From assembly GCA_025352695.1 (NCBI GenBank), contig JANXSK010000102.1, positions 1 to 41,480 of the forward strand: DNA of 41,480 nt, written 5' to 3'. The notes beneath the pieces were generated by a model. That model did not search any database. It had not been told where the DNA came from and saw only the letters and a program-made list of their open reading frames with translations. This document shows, piece by piece, positions 41,116 through 41,480 of this stretch (its first letter is position 1; every line of letters begins with the position of its first letter). Source of the DNA: Ferruginibacter sp. Its GTDB lineage: Bacteria; Bacteroidota; Bacteroidia; Chitinophagales; Chitinophagaceae. Made by a program: the position numbers and the translations under genes.

Positions 41116-41480
41116 ACTGCCCTGCTTATCACTTGTGTCATGGCTAATTGCACCTTTTCTTTACTCCAGCCAATATTTTCAAATAGCTCAGTAAGTTTTA
41201 GTTGATGCCACGTGTTGGCACATATCCATTCTGTACCTATCTCTTTGGCTTCTTTATGGTTAATGGTATTCACTTTTACCAGCCGGTGTTTTTCTTCCAT
41301 CGTTGTACGGTCGATGGTTTTATTTGCAATCATCTCTTTCCAAAACCTGTTTACCCATTCCACTACTTGCTCATCTGCTTCTTCAAAAAGGCCTAATTCG
41401 TTTTTATATCTTTCATTAAGATGGTCAACTACTTTATCTTTTTGCGCCCTGGTAGCAGCTGCCCAAAAGCCAATATTTAA
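41112..41480 (-). mobile_element. IS1634-like transposase fragment, inverted copy, runs off the window
   Basis: Minus-strand frame open from the window edge. It encodes the same region as the plus copy and continues further (WHQLKLTELFENIGWSKEKV, then QLAMTQVISRAVYP) before meeting the plus copy at about 41112. Its 5' end lies beyond the window. Many substitutions against the plus copy argue against an assembly fold-back. Confidence 0.7.

Noticed and set aside
40941..41147. Minus-strand continuation of the transposase frame through the plus copy
   Set aside because: Past about 41112 the frame only reads the complement of the plus copy, so it is not real transposase sequence.

Overview
The window is chromosomal DNA of a Bacteroidota bacterium, most likely of the Chitinophagaceae type. 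Support comes from AT-rich non-coding DNA, TAnnTTTG-type promoters, the absence of clear Shine-Dalgarno sites, four-helix-bundle (S23-like) genes, HemJ and HemF in the haem pathway, and an IS1634-like transposase. No tRNA, rRNA or CRISPR array was seen. The genus is not determined.

Layout. Positions 1-3050 (minus strand) hold a TauE/SafE exporter, a siroheme synthase (CysG N-terminal type) and a MOSC protein. Positions 3477-4350 (plus) hold a SelW-like protein and MobA. Positions 4354-16612 (minus) form a nitrate assimilation island: a rubredoxin fused to a degenerate nitrite/sulfite reductase module, a NarM-like protein, a three-part nitrate reductase (NasA + FAD reductase + BFD), NarK, an alginate-export-type porin, NirD and NirB. 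A divergent Crp/Fnr regulator with an N-terminal cysteine cluster follows at 16943. A small accessory patch (17815-19459) holds a serine protease gene broken by one stop codon and an unknown gene. Positions 19573-29214 (minus) carry sulfate assimilation and siroheme genes: cysI, cysJ, cobA, cysK, cysE, cysN, cysD, cysH. Positions 29421-39787 carry all of haem synthesis from glutamyl-tRNA: hemJ and hemH (minus), then hemA, hemC, hemD, hemE, hemF, hemB, hemL (plus), with two four-helix-bundle genes inserted. The right end holds a cupin gene, a truncated deaminase gene, and two transposase fragments in inverted orientation.

The unifying theme is tetrapyrrole supply and use. HemA/L/B/C/D make uroporphyrinogen III. 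CobA and the CysG-type protein turn it into siroheme for NirB and CysI, while HemE/F/J/H turn it into haem. MobA supplies the nitrate reductase cofactor.

The most interesting non-coding signals are four. (1) A 14-codon cysteine-rich leader ORF (MQKCNRCRGQLCCC) lies behind a good Bacteroidota promoter upstream of cysH, which suggests cysteine-responsive attenuation. (2) A shared palindrome GTCTAY-N7-RTAGAC occurs at that promoter, in front of the siroheme synthase, and twice at the left edge. (3) Intergenic spacers in the cys and hem operons are built of arrays with a strict 7-bp period. They often occur as inverted pairs, and in two cases they bracket a four-helix-bundle gene like a cassette. 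(4) Several families of dispersed intergenic repeats are present.
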